Assembly (NCBI RefSeq): GCF_044803115.1 | Contig: NZ_CP085224.1 | Span: forward strand, 682,001 to 746,000 | Length of the DNA: 64,000 nt | Source: Caenispirillum salinarum_A | Lineage (GTDB): Bacteria; Pseudomonadota; Alphaproteobacteria; Rhodospirillales; Rhodospirillaceae | Direction of reading: 5' to 3' | In this document: in pieces, positions 9,608 through 17,439 of the stretch | Layout of the letters: every line of letters begins with the position of its first letter | Numbering within the stretch: the stretch's first letter is position 1 | Translations under genes and position numbers: made by a program | Notes under the pieces: model-generated | The model's database searches: none | The model's input: only the letters and a program-made list of their open reading frames with translations | What the model was told of the DNA's origin: nothing

Positions 9608-9954
9608 GCCCCCTCCAGGGCCGCGACCAGCGTCCGCAACCGGGGTGGCGCGATGGTGGCCGGCACGATCAGGCGGCGCCCGTTGGTGAGCACGATCTCG
9701 ACCGGAGACGGTTCCTCGGGCGCGGGAGCCGCCTCTTCATCCTTCGGCGCCGCGACCTGGACGGGCAGAAAGCCGGGTGCGGCTGGAGCTGCCTTCCGGC
9801 ACCAGCGTCCGAGGACGCTGGGATGAACGCCGTTCCGCCGCGCCACCTCGGCCACCGGCAGGCCGCTCTCCGCAACCTCTCTGACCATCCGCTCCTTGTC
9901 CGCCCGCGGCCATGACCGCCGCCGCGCCGGAGGCTGACTACCATCGTAGGCCAT
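9604..9954 (-). CDS. tnpA: IS66 TnpA, helix-turn-helix protein
   Basis: A 116-aa protein from the ATG at 9954, first gene of the IS66 operon. The N-terminal half holds a transposase-type helix-turn-helix (segment VREVAESGLPVAEVARRNGV), followed by a proline/alanine-rich linker and the C-terminal motif IVLTNGRRLIVP typical of IS66 TnpA. An in-frame ATG at 10005 would add 17 residues; the internal start matches the usual family N-terminus better. It probably binds the element ends. Confidence 0.9.
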   Translation of the reverse strand: MAYDGSQPPARRRSWPRADKERMVREVAESGLPVAEVARRNGVHPSVLGRWCRKAAPAAPGFLPVQVAAPKDEEAAPAPEEPSPVEIVLTNGRRLIVPATIAPPRLRTLVAALEGA

Positions 9955-10048
9955 AAGCAACTCGCTCCATCCGCCGATCCACTCCAAGATCGACGAAGTC
10001 AGCACTATCGGGACGCCGACGCCAAGGCAGCCGTCAGAAGACGGTTAC

Positions 10049-10056
10049 AGATGAAC
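10049..10056. repeat. IS66 target-site duplication, right copy
   Basis: AGATGAAC, identical to the copy at 7555-7562. It is followed after one base by the start codon of the 73-aa ORF. Confidence 0.95.
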
Positions 10057-10057
10057 G

Positions 10058-10279
10058 ATGATCCTAGACGTTTACAAAAAGCTGCACGAAGGCGGTAGTT
10101 GCCGCAGTCTTCGTGACTTTTCGAGGAACTGGCTCGGGTTTGCGCCGAACTACGTCGCCTGTCGAGGCACTGACGAGCGGCTGAGTGTGGAGGGCGGTCT
10201 GCGCCTATACCGCAAGCTCGTAAGGACCGACCGGGAGTTGGCCGCCAAACTGCTGGTCTACCTCATCAACCGGGTCTGA
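10058..10279 (+). CDS. Small helical protein, DUF6626-like, separated from its ribosome-binding site by IS66
   Basis: A 73-aa ORF rich in charged and aromatic residues (RSLRDFSRNWLG, then LYRKLVRTDRELAAKLLVYL). From memory it resembles small alphaproteobacterial DUF6626-type proteins, with no known function. IS66 lies one base upstream of the ATG outside the target duplication. Without the IS, AGGAGAG would sit 7 bases before the ATG; now no good ribosome-binding site precedes it. The gene is probably poorly expressed, unless transcription and translation start inside the IS end. It is the first of four co-directional ORFs leading to the SIR2 gene. Confidence 0.6.
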   Translation: MILDVYKKLHEGGSCRSLRDFSRNWLGFAPNYVACRGTDERLSVEGGLRLYRKLVRTDRELAAKLLVYLINRV

Positions 10280-10367
10280 TTCCGGAGCGCCCCGAGCCAC
10301 CAACGGGCCTCCCACAACGACATTCTTCGCGGACGCATGGATGCCGCGCGCTTTATCTTCGCCGTCA

Positions 10368-10386
10368 GCCGCTTCGGCGGCCTTTT
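10368..10386 (+). terminator. Weak terminator-like hairpin
   Basis: GCCGC at 10368-10372 pairs with GCGGC at 10377-10381 around a TTCG loop, followed by CTTTTCT. The stem is only 5 bp, so it may be a weak terminator after the 73-aa ORF or chance. Confidence 0.35.
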
Positions 10387-10403
10387 CTGGATTATGATTT
10401 CGT

Positions 10404-10904
10404 ATGAGATTTCAAGATATTACCACCCCCGTCGATATGTACAGCTACAAGGAGGGCGACTCCGGCTGGGACCTCATTGGCGCGCTGGTCACAGCAGTTT
10501 CTTGCAGTTTACCAGACGAGCGGGTACCCAAGCACGCCCGGAAGTTCGCGTGCGATGTTGTCGTGGCGCTTCGGGCTGCTGGCTACACCGTCTCGGCAGC
10601 CGCGCACGGATTCCGGCACCTCAAAAGCCGGTCAATCACCATTCGCCATCCAGGCATTGCCGGGGAACCCGGTATCCTGCTGCTCCATGCCAGGAGCTTC
10701 GGTGGCGACCGCCAGACAGTCGTCGTAAAAGCGTCAAGCGTGCCGTTTGCGCGCCGGGTCGTGCGCGAGATGTTGAAGATTGCTGTGGAAGCGCGGCATC
10801 GATCAGCGGCGGGGATGGCGCAGGATGTTGAGCGTGCGGCTCGCGAATTGGGTCACGGCATGTTGAGATGCACAACAAGCTCTTCACCTACCCCTTCCGG
10901 CTAG
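10404..10904 (+). CDS. Hypothetical protein (166 aa) upstream of the Dam-like gene
   Basis: An uncharacterised 166-aa protein. The middle (about residues 45-130) looks like a compact alpha/beta domain, with hydrophobic strands in ITIRHPGIAGEPGILLLHA and TVVVKAS and an amphipathic helix after them. I recognise no motif. It ends 43 bases before the ATG of the Dam-like gene, same strand, so the two may be co-transcribed. A competing overlapping frame starting at 10337 has an unnatural composition and was rejected. The start is not supported by a strong ribosome-binding site. Confidence 0.5.
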   Translation: MRFQDITTPVDMYSYKEGDSGWDLIGALVTAVSCSLPDERVPKHARKFACDVVVALRAAGYTVSAAAHGFRHLKSRSITIRHPGIAGEPGILLLHARSFGGDRQTVVVKASSVPFARRVVREMLKIAVEARHRSAAGMAQDVERAARELGHGMLRCTTSSSPTPSG

Positions 10905-10947
10905 GGCATCATTGGCCGGACGCCCCCGAAGTAGGAAGTTCACCACA

Positions 10948-13734
10948 ATGGCCGAGGCCCCCGCTCCCCAGAATGCTCCAGCCCTCACGCTTGACCGAGC
11001 GATTAGTACAGCCACCGAGGCGGTCGGACGGTTTCGTGACGACCTGGGTCGCAGCAACGACGCGCTCTATTCGGCGCTTGAGCACATTGCGCATGTCGAA
11101 CAAGCGGCGGCGGCTGAACCAGACCGATTCGAGGCGGCCCTACGGGAGCGCGGCCTCAAGGCTACAGCCGCCAGCCGCAGAAATCCCTTTACCCTGCCGC
11201 TCAGACTCTTGTTTGGAAGCAGCTTGGACCGCCCCACTGTAAGTCGATATGCGGCAGCCCTCGCGCATGCCCGTGAGGCACTGGGGGGCGATGCGGGACA
11301 GCAAGGCGCGGTCAAGGGCTACTTCGCGTCAGCGGGTGGCGTTGAGGCCGTTCTGCGCGAGGCCAGAGCAAAGCGGCACGCTGACAAGGACGAATCCACA
11401 GACGATGAACTAGACCCGGCATCCATTCCGGCGCAAGGCGAGTGGAGGCCCCAAGGAACGGTTGGTGAGCCAGGGCACCTTATTCTCCTGGTCGGACGGT
11501 GCCGCGACGACGGCGCGGTCGATGTCGTCGGTATCGACCGCGAGAATGAGAGAAAGCTGAAGAAGCGCCTCGCGCGCCTTGTTGTGCGTAGCAGCGAGGA
11601 TGATGCGCAGTCACTTCAAAGCTTGATACCGGGAGACAGCCAGCCGGAACAAGCTCCGCTCCCGCTCACTGAAGCCCTGAAAAAGGCCCTTTCATTTCTG
11701 TCAGTTGCGCCGCGAGGGAGTGAGAAGCCTGTTCATCTTTTGGCATCGGACGCCGTGGCAGGCATCACTGCTGAGGCGGCACCGATATCTGTCAAAGGCT
11801 TGTCCCGCAAGCGGAAAAAGAACTGGGCGTCGGAAGAGCCAGTCCGACTGGCTGTCGAAATGCCGTGTCCCTCGCGGCTACAGGGCCAGTTCGACCTTCT
11901 GCCGCTTATTAAGGTGACTGGCAAGGGCTACAGCCTTATCGGTGGTAACGCGGGGAAACGAGCTACCTGGGAAAAGTTCGGCCTTCAACTTGACCTGACT
12001 GGGGGACAAGCCAAGGGCGCAACTTACCGAACCAAGCGAACCTCCCCAACGAGTTCTGTTCAGTCAGAGGCAACGCCGACCGAAGTGGCGCTGTCAGCCT
12101 CAAACCTTGAGCTTCTTTCTATGTTCCGGGAGGGGCTTGAACAGGCTGTCGAAGCAAATCAGAGCCTGCTTCTCGGGGTTCCAAGGGAGGAAGTAGCTGC
12201 GCGCCATCCTGCCATTGCCGCATGTCTACCGCCTCAGGAGCACGTAGCGCGACTAGTGACGGTGGCGACCGCCGCTGGCGGTAACCACCTGCCCCATCAT
12301 GAGGCGGATCAGAAAGGCAACATTCGGCTGTTAGAAAAGCGGAGCTATGTCGAAGAGGCGGTGGCGGTTAACGTATTTTTTGATCCCGATGGGGCCGAAT
12401 TCACGGTCCCAAGCCGCGACCTTTTTAGGGTGTCAATGAAGGGGGGCATGGCGTGTTTTGAAGACCCGGTAAAGCTTCGCACGTTTGCATGTCGCACCCT
12501 CGGGGATCATCATTCTGGCCGCGTAGTTTACCTTCCTCTAAAGGTGGTTGCCGATATCGCGGGGTTTCTTGCCGACGAAGTGGCAGCGGAGGTTTCCCTC
12601 CACTTCTTTAAAGAGCAGGTTAAGATTGAGGGCACGGCGAAGGGCTTGAAGTTTAGGGCGACCGTTCCAGCCATACCGGCTGATGTAGCCGAGGCAGCCC
12701 CCTTTCGAACCAACATCAAAAAGTTTGGCGCGGTCAACTCAATCAGTCCGATTCGCTGGCTCGGCAACAAGACAGTGTACTTGAGCGTCATCGAGAAGTG
12801 GCTGCCCCGTCAGATTACCGAGTACAGAGAGCCGTTCGTAGGCGGAGGAAGCGTCTTCTTCCACGTTCGCCGCTACTACAGCGGCAGAAACGTTGATTAC
12901 TGGATAAACGACGCTGACCGGGCAGTTGCCTGCTACTGGAAGGCCATCCGCGATGAGCCGAAAGCTCTACTCGAAGGCATTCAGCACATTGCTCACCAGT
13001 ACCGTGGGAGGCCGGACCAAGCGAAACCTCAGTTCGCGCGAATGATTGACACTATGAGGGACGACGCCAACAGCGACCTAGAGTGCGCCATCCAGTTTGC
13101 CGTCGCAAACCACTGGTGTTTCAACGGTCTAATGACGAAGCGAACTGGGTTCTCGCCTGCTGCGCACAAGCGGAAGCTTGATACGTCGGAAGCCCGGATT
13201 TGGGAAGCCCACGAGCTTCTCCAGGACGTGAAGATCACGCACGAAGACTATTCCACGATGCTCCGGGCACGCGGCTCCGGCGTCCTCATCATGCTCGACC
13301 CAGTGTACGACGACCGCACGGAAGCTGAAGCGCGCCAAGACATGGCGAACGAAGAGGCGGCCACTTCGACTATGAACTCAGTCCTCTATCACGCGAAGAT
13401 GGACTTCCACCGGTTCTACCACGAACTGGCGGAAACCGAGCATAGCTGGATGCTCACGCATTCGCGCGGCACCGGGTTTGACTATGAAATGCTGCACTTG
13501 AGCTTGAAGCTCTGGGATGGGTTGAATCGCCAAGCATATCCGGCGGTTACCGGCACACACCCTAATGGCGCTCCCCGCCACGAAGTGCTTTTCACGAACT
13601 ACGACCCCAAAGGTGACTACTGGGCCTTACTCGAAAAGATGGAGGAGCATGACGCACGGATGCTAAATGAAAGATATGCTCTTGGAAATCGTGAAGAATA
13701 CGAGCGCGCCATCAGTGAGCTAAGCGACGCGTAG
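10948..13734 (+). CDS. Large protein with C-terminal D12-class (Dam-like) adenine methyltransferase domain and altered catalytic motif
   Basis: A 928-aa protein. Residues about 600-928 match the D12/Dam fold: IRWLGNK at 602-608 (motif X position), EPFVGGG at 628-634 (SAM motif I), NDADR shortly after, NHWCFNGL at 721 (as in Dam NRYGYNGL), and a C-terminal EVLFTNYDP. The catalytic motif IV, normally DPPY, reads DPVY at 784-787. Residues 1-600 are not recognised; about 474-582 look strand-rich. The ATG at 10948 is chosen over the upstream TTG at 10912 because AGGAAG lies about 9 bases before it. The SIR2 gene begins 21 bases after its stop. Ordinary Dam proteins are about 270-300 aa, so this is a large fusion. 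Function could be methylation, DNA or nucleotide sensing, or defence; unknown. Confidence 0.85.
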   Translation: MAEAPAPQNAPALTLDRAISTATEAVGRFRDDLGRSNDALYSALEHIAHVEQAAAAEPDRFEAALRERGLKATAASRRNPFTLPLRLLFGSSLDRPTVSRYAAALAHAREALGGDAGQQGAVKGYFASAGGVEAVLREARAKRHADKDESTDDELDPASIPAQGEWRPQGTVGEPGHLILLVGRCRDDGAVDVVGIDRENERKLKKRLARLVVRSSEDDAQSLQSLIPGDSQPEQAPLPLTEALKKALSFLSVAPRGSEKPVHLLASDAVAGITAEAAPISVKGLSRKRKKNWASEEPVRLAVEMPCPSRLQGQFDLLPLIKVTGKGYSLIGGNAGKRATWEKFGLQLDLTGGQAKGATYRTKRTSPTSSVQSEATPTEVALSASNLELLSMFREGLEQAVEANQSLLLGVPREEVAARHPAIAACLPPQEHVARLVTVATAAGGNHLPHHEADQKGNIRLLEKRSYVEEAVAVNVFFDPDGAEFTVPSRDLFRVSMKGGMACFEDPVKLRTFACRTLGDHHSGRVVYLPLKVVADIAGFLADEVAAEVSLHFFKEQVKIEGTAKGLKFRATVPAIPADVAEAAPFRTNIKKFGAVNSISPIRWLGNKTVYLSVIEKWLPRQITEYREPFVGGGSVFFHVRRYYSGRNVDYWINDADRAVACYWKAIRDEPKALLEGIQHIAHQYRGRPDQAKPQFARMIDTMRDDANSDLECAIQFAVANHWCFNGLMTKRTGFSPAAHKRKLDTSEARIWEAHELLQDVKITHEDYSTMLRARGSGVLIMLDPVYDDRTEAEARQDMANEEAATSTMNSVLYHAKMDFHRFYHELAETEHSWMLTHSRGTGFDYEMLHLSLKLWDGLNRQAYPAVTGTHPNGAPRHEVLFTNYDPKGDYWALLEKMEEHDARMLNERYALGNREEYERAISELSDA

Positions 13735-13755
13735 ATTTTCATTATTCGGAGTGCC

Positions 13756-15339
13756 GTGACGTTGAACCTAGAGTCTCGCCTATACAAACATCTGTCCCAG
13801 TTTCCGACAGCCCCTGTTTTGTTTGTAGGATCGGGTATATCCCGGCGCTATCTCGGATTGGAGAACTGGGAGGGGCTTCTGCGCAGGTTTGCTGATCTGA
13901 CTACACGACCCTACGAGTTCTATCGGTCGCAAGCCAACAGCGATCTGCCAGAAGTAGCCTCTCTTATAGGCCGCCACTTAAATCCGATTTGGTGGGATCA
14001 CGATCAGTTTGCCGAAAGCCGCGACACCTACTCTCGACACTGCATTGATGAAAGCTCAGCGTTAAAAATCGAGATTTCTAGGTACATACGAAACGTTGTC
14101 CACACGAACAATCTTGAGGGACTGGGGCTGGAAGAAGTGAACGCCCTTAAGAGCGTTGTCGTTGACGGGATCATAACTACGAACTACGACACCTTTCTTG
14201 AAGAAGTTTTCCCTGGATTCCAACCATACATTGGCCAGGAGTCACTTCTTTTTGGCTCACCTCAGGGCGTTGCCGAAATATATAAGATTCACGGCTGCTG
14301 CACCGACCCAAACTCCTTAGTGCTCACTGACTCCGACTACAAACAGTTCCATAAAAAGAATCCTTACTTAGCGGCTAAGCTTCTGGCAACTTTCGTTGAG
14401 CATCCCATCATATTCCTCGGGTATTCTCTTTCTGATCATAACATAGTATCCATACTTGGAGAAATAGTAGGCTGCCTCGATTCGAAGAATATCGATAAAC
14501 TCAAGGACAGAATGATATTCGTTGAGTGGGATGAGACCGAGGAAGGTGTCTTCGAAGGGAGCAGTATAACTCAAAATGGCGTAACTATCCCTGTGTATCG
14601 CGTGAGGGCGAGAAGCTTTATTCCGGTGTACGCTTCCATGAGCAAGATTAAGAGGCGTTTCCCTGCGCCACTTTTGCGGCGGCTGAAAGAACAGGTATAT
14701 GACCTTGTTCTGAGTAATGATCCAGGAGGTCGTGTCTTCGTTAAAGATATAGATCAAGCATCAAAGGACGAAGATATCGAGGTTGTATTTGGGGTCGGCG
14801 CAATAAGAAGCTTGCAAGATCGAGGGCATGTAGGTCTTCGCCGCTGGGATATTCTGCGCGACGTAGTGTTTGACGGAACATCTTTAGATGCCCAGCGGGT
14901 GGTCGAGCTTAATATTGAAGATTTCTTGAAGGGGGCTAAATATGTTCCTATCTTCAAGTATATACATGAAGCAAATATGTTTGATCCGGCTGGGAATATC
15001 GACGTGAGCGGGTTCGGACCGAAGCTTCGTGAGGCTGCTCAAGCTGGGCCAAGTAAGTTTCATCCTACTGGTCACTGGAAGCGCGTTTATGAACGGGACA
15101 TATCGCCCGACGACACCTTAAGTGACATCGTTGCCAAGAAGGGGGCTGATGGCCTGCTAATGATGGCTCCGATGGTGTCTCCAAATTCTATGTCGGTGGA
15201 TGAACTGCAAACTTTTCTAAAATCCATATACGACGAATACATGGCGGATAATCAAAATAGGACTCACCTTTCGCGGTTGATATGCTATTTCGACTGGATA
15301 AAATATAGATATTACAGGGGTTTTTATCCTGCGAAGTAG
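13756..15339 (+). CDS. SIR2-domain protein, putative NAD-dependent defence effector
   Basis: A 527-aa protein with an N-terminal SIR2-like domain: VGSGIS at 24-29 (dinucleotide-binding loop), TTNYD at 141-145 with N143, KIHG at 177-180 with H179, and LGYSLSD at 221-227. In bacterial defence SIR2 proteins, the equivalent Asn and His are needed for NAD+ hydrolysis. The last 220 residues are unrecognised and may be a sensor. The GTG start at 13756 follows CGGAG. The gene is strikingly AT-rich compared with the rest of the window, a sign of transfer. It lies 21 bases after the Dam-like gene and is likely co-expressed. Its TAG stop doubles as the IS3 target duplication. Confidence 0.88.
   Translation: MTLNLESRLYKHLSQFPTAPVLFVGSGISRRYLGLENWEGLLRRFADLTTRPYEFYRSQANSDLPEVASLIGRHLNPIWWDHDQFAESRDTYSRHCIDESSALKIEISRYIRNVVHTNNLEGLGLEEVNALKSVVVDGIITTNYDTFLEEVFPGFQPYIGQESLLFGSPQGVAEIYKIHGCCTDPNSLVLTDSDYKQFHKKNPYLAAKLLATFVEHPIIFLGYSLSDHNIVSILGEIVGCLDSKNIDKLKDRMIFVEWDETEEGVFEGSSITQNGVTIPVYRVRARSFIPVYASMSKIKRRFPAPLLRRLKEQVYDLVLSNDPGGRVFVKDIDQASKDEDIEVVFGVGAIRSLQDRGHVGLRRWDILRDVVFDGTSLDAQRVVELNIEDFLKGAKYVPIFKYIHEANMFDPAGNIDVSGFGPKLREAAQAGPSKFHPTGHWKRVYERDISPDDTLSDIVAKKGADGLLMMAPMVSPNSMSVDELQTFLKSIYDEYMADNQNRTHLSRLICYFDWIKYRYYRGFYPAK
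15337..15339. repeat. IS3 target-site duplication (TAG), left copy
   Basis: TAG immediately before the left IS3 end, repeated at 16679-16681 after the right end. It is also the SIR2 stop codon. Confidence 0.75.
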
Positions 15340-15414
15340 TGAGGTGGCCCCAAGAATCTGGACAGGTCGGTAAGCTCTGGGTTTTGCTCCTGGGGCGAGA
15401 CAGGAGAAGACCGC

Positions 15415-15699
15415 ATGAGCAAGAATCGTCGCAACCACAGCGCCTCCTTCAAGGCGAAGGTGGCGATGGAGGCGCTGTCCGGCGAGAAGACGGTGGCCGA
15501 GCTGAGCGCGAAGTACGACGTCCACCCGACGATGATCAACGCCTGGAAACGTACGCTGCGGGACCAAGCGGCCACGGCATTCGAGAAGGGCCCATCGAAG
15601 GCCGACAAGGACAAGGAGGCGCTGGTCGATGAGCTGTACAAGCAGATCGGCCAGTTGAAGGTCGAAAATGATTTTTTGGCCGTCAGGCTCAAGCGCTGA
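15415..15699 (+). CDS. IS3-family OrfA (helix-turn-helix, leucine zipper)
   Basis: A 94-aa protein with an N-terminal helix-turn-helix (ASFKAKVAMEAL ... HPTMINAWKRTL) and a C-terminal leucine zipper (ELYKQIGQLKVENDFL). It binds the element ends and regulates transposition. Near its end is the heptamer T TTT TTG at 15672-15678, in the correct phase for -1 frameshifting into orfB, which would make the OrfAB transposase. Confidence 0.95.
   Translation: MSKNRRNHSASFKAKVAMEALSGEKTVAELSAKYDVHPTMINAWKRTLRDQAATAFEKGPSKADKDKEALVDELYKQIGQLKVENDFLAVRLKR
15672..15678 (+). promoter_or_regulatory. Candidate -1 programmed frameshift site of IS3
   Basis: The orfA phase reads GAT TTT TTG, giving the slippery heptamer T_TTT_TTG. 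A one-base backward slip continues in the orfB frame with GGC CGT CAG, and that frame is open from 15672 after a stop just upstream. This is the arrangement known for IS3 OrfAB production. Confidence 0.7.
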
Positions 15700-15704
15700 A
15701 GCGG

Positions 15705-16598
15705 GTGGAGCGCCGAGCCATGATCGACATTTCCCACCCCACGCTGAGCCTTACACGGCAATGCCGCCTGGTCGGCATCAGCCGGTCGTCGCTGTACTAC
15801 CGTCCGGTGAACGACGACACGCCGAAGAACACCGAGGACCGGATGCTGATGGCGGCCATCGACCGCCACTTCCTGGATATGCCCTACTTGGGCAGCCGTC
15901 GCATGGCCGCCCTCCTGCGCCGCGAGGGCTGGTCCGTCGGCCGCAAACGGGTGCGACGCCTGATGCGGCTGATGGGCGTTCAAGCCGTCTATCGCCGGCC
16001 GCGGACCACGGTGCCGCACCCCGAGCACCGGGTCTATCCCTACCTGCTGCGCACGCTGGTCATCGACCGGCCGAACCAGGTGTGGGCTGCCGACATCACA
16101 TACATTCCGATGCGTCGCGGCTTCCTGTACCTGGTCGCCATCATGGACTGGCACAGCCGCAAGGTGCTGTCGTGGCGGTTGTCCAACACCATGGACGCCG
16201 ATTTCTGCGTCGCGGCGCTGGAACAGGCCCTGGAAACCTACGGCCCGCCCGAGATATTCAATAGCGACCAGGGCAGCCAGTTCACCAGCCTCGCCTTCAC
16301 TGGGACGCTGAAGGCGGCGGGCGTGCGCATCAGCATGGACGGCAAGGGCCGCTGCATGGACAACATCTTCATTGAGCGCCTGTGGCGCAGCCTGAAGTAC
16401 GAGGAGGTCTACCTGAAGGCCTACACCACTGGCAGCGAGGCCAAGGCCGGCATCGGCGCCTGGGTGCAAACCTACAACGAGCGGCGCCCGCACCAGGCCC
16501 TGGCCTATGCCACCCCCGATGAGGTTTACTGGCGAGGCCTGCCGGGCTCCGGGCTACGCTCCCGCTCCGCCCTCCGCCCGGCAGGCCTCGCCGCCTGA
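15705..16598 (+). CDS. IS3-family OrfB, DDE transposase domain
   Basis: The catalytic half of the IS3 transposase, 297 aa if started independently but probably made as an OrfAB fusion through the frameshift at 15672-15678. The N-terminal HTH_21-like region (about 25-80) precedes the rve integrase core, with the DDE residues in AADITYI, NSDQGSQF and ERLWRSLKYE. The C-terminal YNERRPHQAL motif is typical. The frame is intact, so the element may still be active. Confidence 0.96.
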   Translation: MERRAMIDISHPTLSLTRQCRLVGISRSSLYYRPVNDDTPKNTEDRMLMAAIDRHFLDMPYLGSRRMAALLRREGWSVGRKRVRRLMRLMGVQAVYRRPRTTVPHPEHRVYPYLLRTLVIDRPNQVWAADITYIPMRRGFLYLVAIMDWHSRKVLSWRLSNTMDADFCVAALEQALETYGPPEIFNSDQGSQFTSLAFTGTLKAAGVRISMDGKGRCMDNIFIERLWRSLKYEEVYLKAYTTGSEAKAGIGAWVQTYNERRPHQALAYATPDEVYWRGLPGSGLRSRSALRPAGLAA

Positions 16599-17406
16599 CC
16601 GCGACTACCCACCAACCAAGCCCCAGGAGCAGAGCTTACAGAGCGCGCTGATCTGCCCGAACAACCGGGACCACTTCATAGGGAGAACCGGGGCCGTTAT
16701 CTCTCTATGATCAACTGCGCTTTGGAACGAACATTCTTTTTTCATCCAGTTCGTGGTGGATTTATTGTTTGATGAGGGGGCGGATGGAGTGGCTTCCGTT
16801 GTTGTGTCTCTCAACATTCCTCGAAGTTTCCGGAGTCTCCGGCTTGCCTTCCTCGGCGCGCTTCAGGATGCGCTGCCGGATGGCTTCCACTTCTTTCAGT
16901 GCCGATTTCTCTGCCGCTGCCTTCTTTGCCAGGAACTTGAGAGGGGCGAATTCGGCCTAGCCGCTGGGCTGCTGCTCGAACTGCACGCCCTTGATCACCC
17001 GGGTCAAGCGGCATCAGCGGCTCCGGGTGCTCGGGCAGGGTTGGTAAGAAGTTGTTCGCAGAAGGCCATTCATGTGTCGCATTCTTTAGAATAAGGGTGC
17101 GGTTTAAGTTTAACGTTAACCGCTCCGCTACAGGCGAAACCGAGTTAAAGTATCTTTTATTTTGACGGAGAGCGAGCGGATGTTGTATAAATAGAAGTAC
17201 ATAAGCACCCAGGAGAGTATAGGGCCTTCCTCCGGTCCACAACATAGATCGGGAAATAAGACCGATGTATGAGGTTAGGGTGACCCACGAGACGGACTTG
17301 TCGGCCAGGAGACTAGGCAAGTAACGGCTGCTCGGCAGGCAGAGAACCTGCAAAAAGGCTCATGAAAAGAGGATAAGTGTGTCTTGATCCATTTGACACC
17401 TATCCG

Positions 17407-17439
17407 CATGTATCCGGTCCCCCAATAGCTGGATACATG
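17407..17439. repeat. Perfect 9-bp inverted repeat (CATGTATCC / GGATACATG)
   Basis: CATGTATCC at 17407-17415 is mirrored by GGATACATG at 17431-17439 with a 15-base spacer. A second repeat, GATGAAG at 17445-17451 and CTTCATC at 17462-17468, follows at once. No gene is adjacent; they could be RNA hairpins, an operator or a recombination site. Confidence 0.5.

Larger units (their letters stand above)
7563..10048 (-). mobile_element. Complete IS66-family insertion sequence
   Basis: A 2486-bp element carrying tnpA, tnpB and tnpC on the minus strand. Its ends are imperfect inverted repeats of about 22 bp. The left end begins GTAAGCGTCTTC at 7563 and the right end, read inward, begins GTAACCGTCTTC at 10048; both share CGGCTGC further in. 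A perfect 8-bp duplication AGATGAAC flanks it (7555-7562 and 10049-10056), the duplication size known for IS66. All three genes are open and the duplication is perfect, so insertion appears recent. Confidence 0.97.
15340..16678 (+). mobile_element. Complete IS3-family insertion sequence
   Basis: A 1339-bp element with overlapping-frame orfA and orfB. The left end starts TGAGGTGGCCCC at 15340. The right end, read inward from 16678, starts TGAAGTGGTCCC. Both subterminal regions carry related TAAGCTCTG and CTCCTGGGGC blocks. It is flanked by a 3-bp TAG duplication, within the IS3-family range. I cannot place it in a subgroup with certainty; the orfA/orfB sequences suggest the IS51-like branch. 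Confidence 0.93.

Noticed and set aside
10337..10831. 164-aa ORF overlapping the 166-aa hypothetical gene
   Set aside because: Rich in Arg/Ser/Pro with no fold-like pattern; the alternative frame looks coding.
16811..17353. 180-aa minus-strand ORF
   Set aside because: It crosses a region with no coding signature; the only protein-like stretch is in a different, broken frame.
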